The position numbers and the translations under genes were made by a program. This document shows, one piece after another, positions 1 through 5,839 of a stretch of DNA of 9,800 nt. Positions within the stretch are counted from its first letter, which is position 1; each line of letters opens with the position of its first letter. The notes beneath the pieces were generated by a model. The model was not told the DNA's origin and did no database searches. It saw nothing but the letters and a program-made list of their open reading frames with translations. The DNA comes from Bryobacteraceae bacterium (GTDB lineage: Bacteria > Acidobacteriota > Terriglobia > Bryobacterales > Bryobacteraceae), in contig JADGHK010000051.1 in the NCBI GenBank assembly GCA_019686145.1, positions 1-9,800 of the forward strand, read 5' to 3'.

Positions 1-455
1 CCCCGATCTTCGCGATCAGTCTGAAGAAGGAGGCTGAGCGCAAGCGAGCTCCGGATTTTGAGCTGAAGGATAGAGAAGGGAAGGCGGTGCGCCTCTCCGA
101 TTACAGCGGCAAAGTGATCCTTCTCGATTTCTGGGCGACCTGGTGCGCTCCATGCAGAGCGTCGATTCCCTGGTTCAACGAACTTACCGAAAAATACGGG
201 CCCGAGGGATTCGTCGTGCTCGGCATATCGATGGATGACAAAGGATGGGATGCTGTCACGCCCTTCCTGGAGAAAGTGGAGGTGAAGTATCCCATACTGA
301 TGGGCAACAGACGGGTTGCCTACCTCTACGGGGATGTCGACTCTCTTCCGCTGTCGTTCTTCATCGACCGGAATCAGAGAGTCGCGGCCATCCATCTCGG
401 CCCTCTCAGCAAGAAAGAAGCCGAGAAAATCATCAGGATCCTCCTCCAGAAGTGA
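1..455 (+). CDS. TlpA-like thioredoxin-fold protein, 5' end cut by window
   Basis: Thiol-disulfide oxidoreductase of the TlpA/ResA/AhpC-TSA type, usually anchored or exported and acting outside the cytoplasm on disulfides, for example during cytochrome c maturation. The reading frame is open from base 3 with no in-frame stop, and residues encoded before the first possible internal start (GTG at 87) already match the family (APDFELKD, then a variable turn, then VRLSDYSGKVILLDFWA). The true start therefore lies left of the window. The redox motif WCAPC is at bases 141-155. The SLPLSFFID segment supplies the cis-proline loop found opposite the active site in thioredoxin folds. The gene ends with a normal TGA. 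The next gene starts 101 bases downstream with its own ribosome binding site. Family assignment is secure; the client protein cannot be read from the sequence. Any signal peptide or lipoprotein box would be in the missing part. Confidence 0.93.
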   Translation, partial: PIFAISLKKEAERKRAPDFELKDREGKAVRLSDYSGKVILLDFWATWCAPCRASIPWFNELTEKYGPEGFVVLGISMDDKGWDAVTPFLEKVEVKYPILMGNRRVAYLYGDVDSLPLSFFIDRNQRVAAIHLGPLSKKEAEKIIRILLQK

Positions 456-471
456 AACGCTGCCGCGTTCA

Positions 472-497
472 CGCCGAGTACCACAGACACAGAGGAG
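472..497. repeat. possible remnant of a dispersed CACAGA-type intergenic repeat
   Basis: Between the thioredoxin and START-like genes the sequence CCGAGTACCACAGACACAGAGGAG occurs in pieces with a six-base rhythm (ACAGAC, ACAGAG, GAG). It resembles the 'accacagagacacagagg' intergenic sequences I recall being scattered through several bacterial phyla. Only one short copy is present here, so calling it a repeat rests on recollection and composition, not on a second copy in the window. Confidence 0.3.
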
Positions 498-556
498 TGG
501 GTAACAGGATTCGCTCCCGAGGGTCGAACAGATAGGCCCCATAGGAGACGAATCGT

Positions 557-1009
557 ATGAGCGAACACGAAAGATCGATTGTTATCAACACTCCTCACGA
601 ACAAGCGTTCCGCTTTCTATCGAGTGTTTCGAGCCTTCCCACATTTCTTCCCTGGCTCCGAAGCATACGTGAGGACCCGCGCGGCGACGAGGTTTTCGGC
701 GTAGCGGAGTTCAACGGCGAACGGCAGGAGATTAGCGGCTTTTATCGTGTCAGCCGGACTGCCAAGCGGATCGACTGGGGATCGGATGGCACGCCGGAGT
801 ATCGCGGCTGGCTCGAAATCAAGCCGGAAGCAAACGGTAAGTCATGCAAACTGACGGCCCACATCTCCACGGGCACAGACAAAGAGCTGCGTCCCGGCTT
901 CACACCGCAGCGCATCGAGAGCCTGTTTGATCAAGTAATGAACTCGATCAAACACCAGCTTGAGGTCCAGCACGCAGGCGAGCTTGTAGGACAGGAACGG
1001 ATCCAGTAA
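557..1009 (+). CDS. SRPBCC (START-like) family protein
   Basis: A 150-residue soluble protein of the SRPBCC/polyketide cyclase superfamily, a helix-grip fold with a deep hydrophobic cavity that binds lipids or aromatic ligands. The N-terminus has the usual first strand and helix (SIVINTPHEQAFRFLSSV, about residues 7-24), followed by alternating strands (residues about 45-105) and a long C-terminal helix (about 116-136, SLFDQVMNSIKHQLE) that closes the cavity. The start is fixed by AGGAGA at 543-548, eight bases before the ATG. There is no signal peptide, so it is expected in the cytoplasm. Length is normal for a one-domain member. The ligand is unknown; members of this family act as coenzyme Q carriers, cyclases or stress proteins, and nothing here picks among these. 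The gene is flanked by gaps of 101 and 216 bases and is probably transcribed alone or with the upstream thioredoxin gene. Confidence 0.82.
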   Translation: MSEHERSIVINTPHEQAFRFLSSVSSLPTFLPWLRSIREDPRGDEVFGVAEFNGERQEISGFYRVSRTAKRIDWGSDGTPEYRGWLEIKPEANGKSCKLTAHISTGTDKELRPGFTPQRIESLFDQVMNSIKHQLEVQHAGELVGQERIQ

Positions 1010-1078
1010 TCCAACTTTCCGCTCGCCAAATAGAAGCGACTTTCTATAGGGGACTTTGCGGCAGGACAAGACACTGAT

Positions 1079-1108
1079 TGGACAATGATGAGGAATCTCT
1101 GTTATCCT
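1079..1108 (+). promoter_or_regulatory. sigma70-type promoter with extended -10
   Basis: TGGACA (1079-1084, five of six bases matching TTGACA) is followed after 18 bases by TATCCT (1103-1108, four of six matching TATAAT). The -10 is preceded by TG plus one base (1100-1102), the extended -10 arrangement. Transcription would begin near 1115, giving a leader of about 110 bases before the receiver-like gene at 1226. The leader contains only a weak possible hairpin (AACGA 1126-1130 with TCGTT 1140-1144). Confidence 0.5.
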
Positions 1109-1225
1109 TAGTCCTACCCAGCGGGAACGAACGTCTTACTCGTTGGGGTCCCAGAAGACAGCGATAGATCTCCTCGAAGAGACGAGCTTGGAATTCGAAG
1201 ATAGATCGATTCCCTGGGAGGGGAC

Positions 1226-1618
1226 ATGTCCACATCCGCAAAGACCCCTTTGAAGCTTCTCCTCTACGGTTTGGAAGAGCGGCTTCAGGCGGAACTGAGC
1301 GCAGCTCTCGCCGGACACTTTGTCACCACACTGCCTGTTGTAAACACCAATCGTTGTGCGCACGCTCTGGACCGGCTTGGTGCTGACATTCTTTTCTGCG
1401 CTTCCAACTTTACCTGCTTTGACAGTGCGAAGCGGGCGGTGGCCCGTGCCTGTAAGAGCACGCCGATCGTTGTTGTGAGCCGGTTCCCTGAAATAACGGA
1501 ATGGCTTGACGCCATTGAAGGCGGAGCCGCGGATTATTGCGCCCCGCCCTTTGAAGAGAAGCAGATCGCCTGGATTCTCGAGACGAACCTGGAGCGGCGG
1601 CGGCTCGCTGCGGCCTAG
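1226..1618 (+). CDS. stand-alone receiver-like domain lacking phosphorylation residues
   Basis: A 130-residue protein with the layout of a CheY-like receiver domain. Strand one is KLLLYGLEE (residues 10-18), strand three ADILFCA (53-59), strand four TPIVVVSRF (79-87), and the helix-strand end reads GGAADYCAPPFEEKQ (99-113), the counterpart of the usual GAxDYLxKPF. The residues needed for phosphorylation are missing: the acidic pair after strand one is replaced by GLEE, the phospho-accepting Asp position (about 58-59) is Cys-Ala, and the conserved Lys before Pro-Phe is Pro107. The switch Ser85 remains. There is no output domain. It is either a phosphorylation-independent (pseudo) receiver or a docking protein; partner unknown. 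The start has GGGAGGGG at 1216-1223, rather close to the ATG, and a good upstream promoter. It ends 18 bases before the next gene and may be co-transcribed with it. Confidence 0.7.
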   Translation: MSTSAKTPLKLLLYGLEERLQAELSAALAGHFVTTLPVVNTNRCAHALDRLGADILFCASNFTCFDSAKRAVARACKSTPIVVVSRFPEITEWLDAIEGGAADYCAPPFEEKQIAWILETNLERRRLAAA

Positions 1619-1636
1619 CGTACGAATTCTTCCAAA

Positions 1637-2320
1637 ATGCTTTGCGGTATTATGCCAAGCAGGGGGCTGATTGTGCTCTACCAGGCCATCGCGTTGATCC
1701 TTGCTGCAGGCGTCCTGCTTGCCGCAGATACGCCAGAACCTGTCCGTGGGACGAACGAGCTTCTGGAGATCAAGGCGACTGCGCATCCCGGCAAGGAGGC
1801 AGTCCGCAAGCTGCTCGGCAATGACCTCGATGGCTTTATCTGCGTCGTCGAGGTCACGGTGACGCCGCTGGGGGACAAACCTGTTGCTTTGAACAGGGAC
1901 GACTTCCTGCTGATTTCCGGGAAGGACGGCCAGCGGTCGGCGCCATTTGCCCCAAGCCAGATCGCAGGACAGGGAGCGATCATCGTCAGCTCGCGAGGGG
2001 GAGGCGGCGGAATTGCCACGCAGTCCACCGGCCCTGTGTGGGGAGGAATTGGCGGGCCTCCGCGGCGTCTTCCGGGGCAGGGTACTGTCCTGGGGACTGC
2101 CAGCGAACCCTCCTCTGCAACCGCGCGAGTAGATGATGGAGGTAAGGCGCAGGAGAACCCCTTGCTCGCAACGCTGAAAGAAAGGGAATTGCCCCAAAAG
2201 GAAACGCTGGAGCCGGTGAGCGGTCTCCTTTACTTTCCGCTCGAGGGCAAGCACAAGCCGAAGGACCTGCAATTGATTTACAAGGGGGCCGGCGGCAAGG
2301 TGTCGGTACAGTTCCGTTGA
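1637..2320 (+). CDS. exported protein of unknown function with Gly-rich middle
   Basis: A 227-residue protein not matched to a named family with confidence. The N-terminus is a signal peptide (hydrophobic stretch at about residues 11-29, LIVLYQAIALILAAGVLLAA, cleavage likely near Ala29-Ala30/Asp31), so it is exported. Residues 42-92 are strand-rich (LEIKATAH, CVVEVTVTPL, RDDFLLIS) and 97-114 hold a conserved-looking DGQRSAPFAPSQIAG; this resembles exported beta-sandwich proteins I recall from acidobacteria. Residues 119-150 are glycine-rich and low in complexity. The C-terminus (203-227) ends in further strands. Two starts are possible, ATG at 1637 and ATG at 1652; neither has a Shine-Dalgarno sequence and both keep the signal peptide. 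The stop overlaps the TTG start of the next gene (TTGA, 2317-2320), so the two are probably translated together, although one product is exported and the other cytoplasmic. Confidence 0.72.
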   Translation: MLCGIMPSRGLIVLYQAIALILAAGVLLAADTPEPVRGTNELLEIKATAHPGKEAVRKLLGNDLDGFICVVEVTVTPLGDKPVALNRDDFLLISGKDGQRSAPFAPSQIAGQGAIIVSSRGGGGGIATQSTGPVWGGIGGPPRRLPGQGTVLGTASEPSSATARVDDGGKAQENPLLATLKERELPQKETLEPVSGLLYFPLEGKHKPKDLQLIYKGAGGKVSVQFR

Positions 2321-3411
2321 CTCTCACTGATCTGCAAACGCCCGCTCTCCTGATCGACCTCGACGTCATGGAGCGGAACCTGTGCCGTGTTGCGGACTAC
2401 GCAAAGCAGCACGGACTGCGGCTGAGGCCGCACACAAAGACTCACAAGATCCCCTCGCTCGCAAAGCGCCAGATCGAGCTCGGCGCCTCTGGCATCACGG
2501 TGGCGAAAGTCGGCGAGGCGGAGGTTATGCTGGGAGCCGATCCTCCCGATCTGCTTGTTGCCTATCCAGTCCTTGGCGAGCAGAAGCTCGACCGGTTGAT
2601 GCAGGTTGCACGCAGGACGCGCGTGACGGTCGCGCTCGACAGCGCCGTCGCCGCCCGCCAGCTCTCGGACGCTGCAAAAAGGGCGCAGCTCGAGGTGGGG
2701 GTCCTGGCCGAAGTCGATGTAGGACTCGGGCGCATGGGCGTGGAACCGGGTGACGAGCTGCTGGAGCTGATCCGGGCGATCCAGGCTCTTCCTTCCGTTT
2801 CACTCGAGGGAATCACTTTCTATCCGGGGCACATCAAGCGGCTTGACGACGCCGGCCGGAAGCAACTGGCGGAGCTTGACGCATTGCTCAAGAGCATTAC
2901 ATCCGATCTGCGGCGCGCAGGCATCAGTGCGCGCATCGTAAGCGGCGGCTCAACGCCGACGCTCTTCGCATCTCATACGATCCGGGGCCTGAATGAAATC
3001 CGGCCCGGAACGTACATTTTCAACGATCGAAATACGGCGGATGCGGGAGCCTGTTCGCTCGAAGACTGCGCCGCCTCGATCCTTGTCACCGTTGTGTCGA
3101 CGGCCCGCAAGGACCGCATCATGGTGGACGGCGGATCGAAGACCTTTTCCTCCGACCGGCCCTCGGGCTCTGCCGACGTTACCTTCGGTTACGTTACTGA
3201 CGATCCGGAAGTGCGCTTCTTCCAAATGAACGAGGAACACGGCTACCTCGACGTCAGCCGTGCGAAACGCCGGTTCTCGGTCGGCGACCGCCTGCGCATC
3301 ATTCCGAACCACATCTGCGTCGCCATGAACCTTCACGAGAAGGTATACGGAATTCGTGGAAATGTTGTGGAAACCGTGTGGAATGTGGAGGCGCGGGGGA
3401 AGCTTCAGTAG
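2317..3411 (+). CDS. PLP-dependent D-threonine aldolase / D-serine dehydratase-like enzyme
   Basis: A 364-residue fold-type III PLP enzyme (alanine racemase N-terminal barrel plus a D-serine dehydratase-like C-terminal domain). The barrel starts with TPALLIDLD (residues 8-16). The cofactor lysine is expected in RPHTKTHK (37-44), most likely Lys41. The C-terminal domain carries His332 and Cys334 in PNHICVAMN, spaced like the zinc ligands of eukaryotic D-serine dehydratase and the metal site of D-threonine aldolase. Known reactions of the family are cleavage of D-threonine to glycine and acetaldehyde, dehydration of D-serine to pyruvate and ammonia, and 3-hydroxy-D-aspartate cleavage; the substrate here cannot be settled by eye. 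The TTG start at 2317 overlaps the previous stop by four bases. The first in-frame ATG (2369) would remove the conserved first strand, so TTG is preferred. The gene converges with the methyltransferase gene 28 bases away. Confidence 0.9.
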   Translation: MTLTDLQTPALLIDLDVMERNLCRVADYAKQHGLRLRPHTKTHKIPSLAKRQIELGASGITVAKVGEAEVMLGADPPDLLVAYPVLGEQKLDRLMQVARRTRVTVALDSAVAARQLSDAAKRAQLEVGVLAEVDVGLGRMGVEPGDELLELIRAIQALPSVSLEGITFYPGHIKRLDDAGRKQLAELDALLKSITSDLRRAGISARIVSGGSTPTLFASHTIRGLNEIRPGTYIFNDRNTADAGACSLEDCAASILVTVVSTARKDRIMVDGGSKTFSSDRPSGSADVTFGYVTDDPEVRFFQMNEEHGYLDVSRAKRRFSVGDRLRIIPNHICVAMNLHEKVYGIRGNVVETVWNVEARGKLQ

Positions 3412-3439
3412 AACCGGACCGTGCTGACGTCTCGAGGAT

Positions 3440-4105
3440 TCAGCGCTTCTTGAAGGTGAGGATGTACTGGCTATCCGGGATGTGCTCGGCGCGGGAGACA
3501 AGCCGCCATCCAAACGACTCGACTTCCTTGATGACATCATCCACGTCGATACGGATGTGCTCGGTCGCCCGGCCATTCGGCATTGCATTCGGCCGTTTAT
3601 AGAAATCGACAATCACGAACCGTCCGCCGGGGCGAAGGCTCCGGCCGATGCTCGAAAGCATTTGCCCGGGGTAGTCAAAGTGATGGTACGCGTCGAGGGA
3701 AAGAATCAGGTCGCAGCAACTCTTCGGAAGCTTGACGTCCTTTTCCGTTCCGAGGACGAAGGAGACATTCTGCAGCTTGGCTTTGGCCGCAGTTTTCTTC
3801 GCTGCGTCGAGAAAATCCGGGAAGATGTCCTCTGCAATGACTTTCCCTTGGGGGCCCACGGCCTTGCTTAGCCAGGGCAGCATGTAGCCGGCTCCGGTGC
3901 CGACGTCAGCCACCGCCATTCCCGGCTTCAGGTTCAGCGCCGCGACCAGTTCCTTTGGCTTCTGCCGCTGGTCCCGGTGCGGGTCCGTGAGGTTGCGGGT
4001 GATGTTGGCCCGCTGCTCGGCGGTCCGATATCCGCGGTTTGCCTCGGCGGCCACCTGCGAGTAGGCGGCCAAGGAAAAGGCTACGAGAAAGACAAGCGGC
4101 TTCAA
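3440..4105 (-). CDS. exported SAM-dependent methyltransferase
   Basis: A 221-residue class I methyltransferase (Rossmann fold). After the signal peptide (MKPLVFLVAFSLAAYSQVAA, residues 1-20), SAM motif I is DVGTGAG (67-73), the acidic ribose-binding region is AEDIFPDF (91-98), motif IV is SLDAYHHF (136-143), and the post-motif reads LRPGGRFVIVDFYKR. The closest resemblance is to the UbiE/menaquinone-methyltransferase-like group; the substrate is unknown. The frame is open back to 4246, but that extension is out-of-frame hom coding sequence. The TTG at 4105-4103 gives a clean signal peptide, has GGAG (4117-4114) eight bases upstream and overlaps the hom TGA by four bases (TTGA), so it is translationally coupled to hom. 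A signal peptide on a SAM-using enzyme is odd because SAM is made in the cytoplasm; an uncleaved membrane anchor is an alternative. Confidence 0.85.
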   Translation of the reverse strand: MKPLVFLVAFSLAAYSQVAAEANRGYRTAEQRANITRNLTDPHRDQRQKPKELVAALNLKPGMAVADVGTGAGYMLPWLSKAVGPQGKVIAEDIFPDFLDAAKKTAAKAKLQNVSFVLGTEKDVKLPKSCCDLILSLDAYHHFDYPGQMLSSIGRSLRPGGRFVIVDFYKRPNAMPNGRATEHIRIDVDDVIKEVESFGWRLVSRAEHIPDSQYILTFKKR

Positions 4106-5406
4106 AGCGCAGTCTCCATAGGTAGCGCGAGCGGCTCCTCGAGCAGGAAGTCCAGGTTGGACATGCTCTCCAGGGCTTCGCGCAGACTCTGTTCCGACGT
4201 GGGTTCCACGGTGATCACGAACGGCAGATTGTGCTTGGTGTCGCAAGGGAGCTGTAGAACGGCGTCGAGGCTGATGTTCTTCGCCGCAAGGATGCCTGCG
4301 AGCGCTGCAATGATGCCAGGACGGTCCTGCACACGAAAGCGGATGTAGAAAGCCCGTGTCTGCTGGGTGACGGGGATCGGCTTGTACTCGCCGAGGCGTT
4401 CATGCGCGAATGGAGATACGCGCTCCGGGCTCCCGTTGCGAATCTCGCGCGCCACCCGCATTAAATCGCTGACAACCGCGACACCTGTTGGGAGAGACCC
4501 GGCTCCCCGGCCGTAATAGAACGTATCCGCACCGTATTGCCCCCGGACCCAGACCGCGTTGTAAGCTCCCTGGACGCTGGCGAGAATCGTGGATAGCGGG
4601 ATCAGCGACGGCCGGACGGAGAGGATCACGCCCTGTGAGGTTTGACGCGCGGCACAAACCAGGCGGATCGTATGACCCAGCCGGTGCGCGTACTGGAAGT
4701 CGGTGGGCGACAAACGCCGGATCCCTTCGGTGTAGATGTCGGAAGGAGTAATCTTCTCGCCGAAAGCGAGCGCGGCGAGAATCGCCAGTTTCGACCGGGC
4801 GTCATAGCCGTCCACATCCGCGCTTGGGTCGGCCTCCGCATATCCGAGCCTTTGCGCTTCAGCCAGAACTTCATCGAACGCAGCCCCGCGTTTCTCGATT
4901 TCCGTGAGGATGAAGTTGCTGGTGCCGTTGAGGATGCCGTACAACTCGGTAATCCGGTCTCCGGAGATGCCTTCGCGCAGCACCGCGTGGATCGGTATGC
5001 CGCCGCAGACGCTCGCCTCCATTGCAAGGTTGATGCCCGCGGCGATTGCCCGGTCCCAGAGAGATGCCCCGCAGATCGCCATCAATTCCTTGTTTGCGGT
5101 GACGACGGATTTTTTGTTCTCGATCGCGGTTTCAATCATCTCCCGCGCAACGCCGGTGCCGCCTACCAGTTCGGTGACGATGTCCACTTCCGGATGGGTC
5201 ACTACCTCCCGCCAGTTGGAGGTAATGTAAACATCTCCTAACCCTTCGGGCAGCCGTTTCGTCTGTACATTGCGGCTGCAGACAGCGCGAACGTTTAACC
5301 GGAAACCGAGTTTCAGCTCAATTTGATCGGCATTTTCCGCAAGAATCGTCAGGGCGCCCATTCCTACGTTGCCCAGACCGATAATGCCGACATTTACATG
5401 GGACAT
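4102..5406 (-). CDS. hom: homoserine dehydrogenase with ACT domain
   Basis: Reduces L-aspartate 4-semialdehyde to L-homoserine with NAD(P)H, the branch step leading to threonine and methionine. The 434-residue length is typical of the single-function bacterial enzyme. Domains in order: nucleotide-binding Rossmann fold with GLGNVG (residues 10-15); the TANKE stretch (103-107) with a conserved lysine; the substrate domain with NGTSNF (160-165), GYAEADPSADVDG (188-200) and the conserved ARSKLA lysine, Lys206; and a C-terminal ACT domain (about 350-425) beginning at FYIRFRVQDRPGI, which in the family mediates feedback inhibition by threonine. The start is the ATG at 5406; no Shine-Dalgarno sequence is seen, but a -10-like element ends eight bases upstream. 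The stop overlaps the start of the exported methyltransferase. Nearby genes are not other threonine-pathway steps: no aspartokinase, thrB or thrC is in the window. Confidence 0.97.
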   Translation of the reverse strand: MSHVNVGIIGLGNVGMGALTILAENADQIELKLGFRLNVRAVCSRNVQTKRLPEGLGDVYITSNWREVVTHPEVDIVTELVGGTGVAREMIETAIENKKSVVTANKELMAICGASLWDRAIAAGINLAMEASVCGGIPIHAVLREGISGDRITELYGILNGTSNFILTEIEKRGAAFDEVLAEAQRLGYAEADPSADVDGYDARSKLAILAALAFGEKITPSDIYTEGIRRLSPTDFQYAHRLGHTIRLVCAARQTSQGVILSVRPSLIPLSTILASVQGAYNAVWVRGQYGADTFYYGRGAGSLPTGVAVVSDLMRVAREIRNGSPERVSPFAHERLGEYKPIPVTQQTRAFYIRFRVQDRPGIIAALAGILAAKNISLDAVLQLPCDTKHNLPFVITVEPTSEQSLREALESMSNLDFLLEEPLALPMETAL

Positions 5407-5414
5407 ATGCGACC

Positions 5415-5423
5415 ATTATGCCA
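5415..5423 (-). promoter_or_regulatory. extended -10 element before hom
   Basis: Read on the - strand, TGGCATAAT is a TG-n extended -10 whose hexamer CATAAT (5420-5415) matches TATAAT at five of six bases. The hexamer ends eight bases before the hom ATG, so transcription would start at or within two or three bases of the initiation codon. No good -35 is visible, as is common for extended -10 promoters. The site lies in the short divergent region shared with the gene at 5479. Confidence 0.5.
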
Positions 5424-5457
5424 TTCGCGGAACTCCCCAATGATCCCGGCGGGCGGC

Positions 5458-5463
5458 TATGGT
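5458..5463 (+). promoter_or_regulatory. -10-like element before the 104-residue exported protein gene
   Basis: TATGGT at 5458-5463 lies inside GCTATGGTAAC (5456-5466), which is nearly identical to GCTATGGTATC (5823-5833) upstream of the metalloprotease gene. Start of transcription would be about 5470, leaving a leader of only about nine bases before the ATG at 5479. AACAAT at 5464-5469 is an alternative -10. Confidence 0.3.
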
Positions 5464-5478
5464 AACAATACGGGTAGA

Positions 5479-5793
5479 ATGACACGCCGAATCGCCCTGT
5501 TCTGCGTCGCGCTTCTTTTTACGGCGGGGCTTGGGGCGCAGTATCCGGCTCCCGGTGTAGAGGATCGCCCCGATGTGCGGCTGCCGAGCGGAAAGCGCCA
5601 GAGCGATGAGATCCTCAAGGCCGAGTATCAGAAGAATCTGGAGGACGCCGCGGAGCTGCTGCGACTTGCCGAGGATCTCAAAATCGAGCTCGAGAAGAAC
5701 GACCGGTACGTTCTTTCGCTCGACGTTTACAAGAAAACTGAAGAGATTGAGAAGGTTGCCAAGCGCATTCGGAAGCGCCTGAAACGCTTTTAA
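5479..5793 (+). CDS. small exported charged helical protein, unknown function
   Basis: A 104-residue protein. MTRRIALFCVALLFTAGLGA (residues 1-20) is a signal peptide with cleavage expected after Ala20. The mature part has a short Pro-rich linker (21-37), then a highly charged segment (about 41-104) predicted by eye to be helical and possibly coiled coil, with heptad-like Leu/Ile spacing in ILKAEYQKNLEDAAELLRLA and a Lys/Arg-rich end. Similar small exported proteins occur widely in acidobacteria as far as I recall, without a known function. The ATG at 5479 was chosen because it begins the signal peptide; the frame is open further upstream to 5323, but that part lies antisense to hom and its promoter. 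No Shine-Dalgarno sequence is visible. The gene ends 46 bases before the metalloprotease gene, which has its own -10 element. Confidence 0.75.
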   Translation: MTRRIALFCVALLFTAGLGAQYPAPGVEDRPDVRLPSGKRQSDEILKAEYQKNLEDAAELLRLAEDLKIELEKNDRYVLSLDVYKKTEEIEKVAKRIRKRLKRF

Positions 5794-5821
5794 TTTCCCC
5801 CTCCTCCTGCGGGACGCCCGG

Positions 5822-5830
5822 TGCTATGGT
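5822..5830 (+). promoter_or_regulatory. extended -10 element before the metalloprotease gene
   Basis: TGCTATGGT: the TG-n extension followed by TATGGT (5825-5830, four of six to TATAAT). The element ends nine bases before the ATG at 5840, so the predicted transcript begins almost at the start codon. No Shine-Dalgarno sequence is present between them. Confidence 0.42.
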
Positions 5831-5839
5831 ATCGGGGTA

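Noticed and set aside
1136..2272. Long open frame (378 codons) on the - strand
   Set aside because: It runs antisense through the receiver-like and exported-protein genes, its translation is Arg/Ser/Gly-rich without any domain, and the + strand genes have signal peptide, fold signatures and proper starts.
2950..3612. Open frame on the - strand across the PLP enzyme and into the methyltransferase
   Set aside because: Shadow frame: Ser/Arg-rich and conflicting with two well-supported genes.
4106..4246. N-terminal extension of the methyltransferase frame
   Set aside because: The added 47 residues are hom coding sequence read out of frame and would bury the signal peptide; the TTG at 4105 with GGAG upstream is the better start.
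2317..5406. A threonine/D-amino-acid pathway cluster (PLP enzyme plus hom)
   Set aside because: The two genes are on opposite strands in separate transcripts, the D-amino-acid substrate is unproven, and no other threonine-pathway gene is present.
5323..5478. N-terminal extension of the 104-residue exported protein frame
   Set aside because: The extension is antisense to the hom N-terminus and the shared promoter region, and would place the signal peptide in the middle of the protein.
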